Positions 6,255 through 7,554 of a stretch of DNA of 7,554 bases are shown here, in pieces. Source of the stretch: Gammaproteobacteria bacterium (GTDB lineage Bacteria; Pseudomonadota; Gammaproteobacteria; Competibacterales; Competibacteraceae); the NCBI GenBank assembly GCA_020047885.1, contig JAIFNF010000123.1, positions 1 through 7,554 of the forward strand. The letters run 5' to 3'. The notes below the pieces were generated by a model. That model made no database searches and was not told the origin of the DNA. It saw only the letters and a list, made by a program, of their open reading frames with translations. A program made the translations under genes and the position numbers. Each line of letters opens with the position of its first letter. Positions within the stretch are counted from its first letter, which is position 1.

Positions 6255-7554
6255 ATGGCAATACCGGTTCCGGGCGAATGGGCTGATGAACAGCTAATCT
6301 CGATGATCAGTAGCGAAAGCGACTTAATCCCATACGAGGCGACGTCGATCCTGGGTCGGGGGCCGGCTTTGGTGCTGGCGCCGCACCCGGATGACGAAGT
6401 GTTTGGTTGTGCTGGGGCGATCATGCGCCATGTCGCTGCTGGCGATCTGGTGACAGTGATTATTCTAACCGATGGCGGTGGTTTTCACCCGCCCGGTCTG
6501 GAACGCGAAGCCTATGTGATGCAACGCCGTCAGGAAAGCCGGGCGGCGGCGGCGCTGCTGGGTTACGGGGAACCGATCTTTTGGGAATATCGGGACCGGG
6601 AGCTGGTCGATGACGAGGCGCTGGTTGAACGATTAAGCGCCGCCTTGGCGACGACTGGCGCGAACTGGCTGTATGCGCCTTCCCCTTATGAGCTGCATCC
6701 GGATCATCGTTCTCTCAGTCGGGCCGCCGGGAAAGCGGCACAGCGGCATAGCGGCTCCCTGACGCTGGCGTTTTACGAAATCGGCGCACCGTTGCGTCCC
6801 AACCGTTTGCTGGATATGAGCGGTCTGGTCGAACGCAAACGTCAGGCGATGGCCTGTTTTATCAGTCAACTGGCGACGCAGGCTTACGACCGGCATGTCG
6901 AGGCGCTGAACTGCTATCGCACTTATACCTTGTCAGGTGATGTCGAAGCGGCGGAGGGCTATTGGGTCATCGGCAGTGAGGCAGCGGCCACACCCCTTTC
7001 CGTGAATCTCTCACCGATGAAGAGGGGAGAGAAGACGTTGACCATTGCCATCGTAACTTATGCCCCGGACTTGGCGTTGTTGTCCGTTGTGTTCGAGCGG
7101 ATAGGTCAGGCAGTGGTGTATGCCCGGCGTCAAAACCAGTTAGCCGGGGTCCGACTAATCTTGGTCGATAACGGCCCCGGTTCCGACTGGCGAGCGCCGT
7201 TGCAGCATTTACTCGACACCGTGGCATTGCCCGCGACGGTCGAATTGCTAAGTGGGCACGGGAATGTCGGCTATGGCCGTGCGCATAATCTGGCGTTTCA
7301 CCGGGGCGGCGGCGATGTGCACCTGATTCTCAACCCGGATGTATTGCTGGAGGCGGATGCACTAAGCGAGGGACTGGCGTTTCTAGCCACGCATCCCGAG
7401 GTCGGGTTGGTCGCCCCGGCGGCCTGGGATCGTCAGGGGCGGCGGCAATATCTGTGCAAGCGGTATCCGACCGTGCTGGATTTGGCGCTGCGTGGTTTCG
7501 CCCCGCCGGGTCTACGACGCAGGTTGCAGCGCCGCCTGCATCATTACGAGTTGC
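6255..7554 (+). CDS. PIG-L/LmbE-type deacetylase fused to a GT2 glycosyltransferase, 3' truncated
   Basis: One frame without stops runs from ATG 6255 to the window end (433 residues visible). An in-frame TGA at 6240-6242 makes this ATG the first one; AGGA lies 7 nt upstream. Residues about 37-250 form a complete PIG-L zinc-deacetylase domain: APHPDDEVFGCAG gives H44, D46 (probable base) and D47, and ELHPDH (146-151) gives the third zinc ligand, H151 by comparison with MshB. The family removes N-acetyl groups from GlcNAc-type sugars. After a linker of about 15 residues, residue 263 onward is an inverting GT-A domain of family GT2: TIAIVTYAPD, LILVDNG (D305, N306), GNVGYGRAHN (336-345) and the DXD-like N360-P-D362, then KRYPTVLDLALRGFAP. 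That pattern resembles WbbL-like rhamnosyltransferases, but the donor is unproven. GC is high (38 of 60 at 6601-6660). It is divergent from the GNAT gene. An in-frame TTG at 7038 might give a separate GT2 product. Confidence 0.88.
   Translation, partial: MAIPVPGEWADEQLISMISSESDLIPYEATSILGRGPALVLAPHPDDEVFGCAGAIMRHVAAGDLVTVIILTDGGGFHPPGLEREAYVMQRRQESRAAAALLGYGEPIFWEYRDRELVDDEALVERLSAALATTGANWLYAPSPYELHPDHRSLSRAAGKAAQRHSGSLTLAFYEIGAPLRPNRLLDMSGLVERKRQAMACFISQLATQAYDRHVEALNCYRTYTLSGDVEAAEGYWVIGSEAAATPLSVNLSPMKRGEKTLTIAIVTYAPDLALLSVVFERIGQAVVYARRQNQLAGVRLILVDNGPGSDWRAPLQHLLDTVALPATVELLSGHGNVGYGRAHNLAFHRGGGDVHLILNPDVLLEADALSEGLAFLATHPEVGLVAPAAWDRQGRRQYLCKRYPTVLDLALRGFAPPGLRRRLQRRLHHYEL

Noticed and set aside
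6233..6424. 64-residue N-terminal extension of the GNAT protein
   Set aside because: It lies antisense to the HPDDE region of the deacetylase, has low-complexity Ser/Pro-rich composition, and the GNAT fold starts just after ATG 6232.
6633..7227. Two minus-strand open frames (6633-6896 and 6967-7227)
   Set aside because: They are antisense to the deacetylase-GT2 frame, which has clear catalytic motifs; their translations are Arg-rich and show no family signal.

Overview
The window reads as part of a surface-polysaccharide biosynthesis and export locus from a Gram-negative bacterium. The central pair is an O-antigen-type ABC exporter (Wzm permease and Wzt ATPase with a C-terminal glycan-binding extension). 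Glycosyltransferases and glycan-modifying enzymes surround it. Style and moderate GC suggest a proteobacterium, perhaps a gammaproteobacterium, but nothing here fixes the taxon.

Left part, plus strand (2-4392): the 3' part of a BNR/Asp-box beta-propeller protein with an NTF2-like tail; wzm; a GT4 glycosyltransferase starting 8 nt after the wzm stop; then wzt. The four genes are in one direction with gaps of 31, 8 and 32 nt, so they probably form one operon. A glycosyltransferase between wzm and wzt is an unusual order.

Middle, minus strand (4421-6232): a two-part GNAT-family acyltransferase followed 39 nt later by a SAM-dependent methyltransferase with a near-perfect C-terminal heptad repeat. 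The methyltransferase ends 28 nt from the wzt stop, tail to tail.

Right part, plus strand (6255-7554, running off the end): a long open frame fusing a PIG-L/LmbE-type zinc deacetylase to a GT2 glycosyltransferase. It starts 22 nt from the divergent acyltransferase gene.

A plausible combined reading is that the glycosyltransferases build a glycan on a lipid carrier, that the deacetylase and acyltransferase change the acyl group on an amino sugar, that the methyltransferase may cap the chain, and that Wzm/Wzt exports it, with Wzt possibly reading the cap through its C-terminal domain. Each family assignment is well supported, but the linkage between them is inference. wzt and the methyltransferase are visibly poorer in GC than the right flank, which suggests a mosaic locus. 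I saw no RNA genes, CRISPR arrays, insertion sequences or strong terminators. No intergenic gap exceeds 39 nt.
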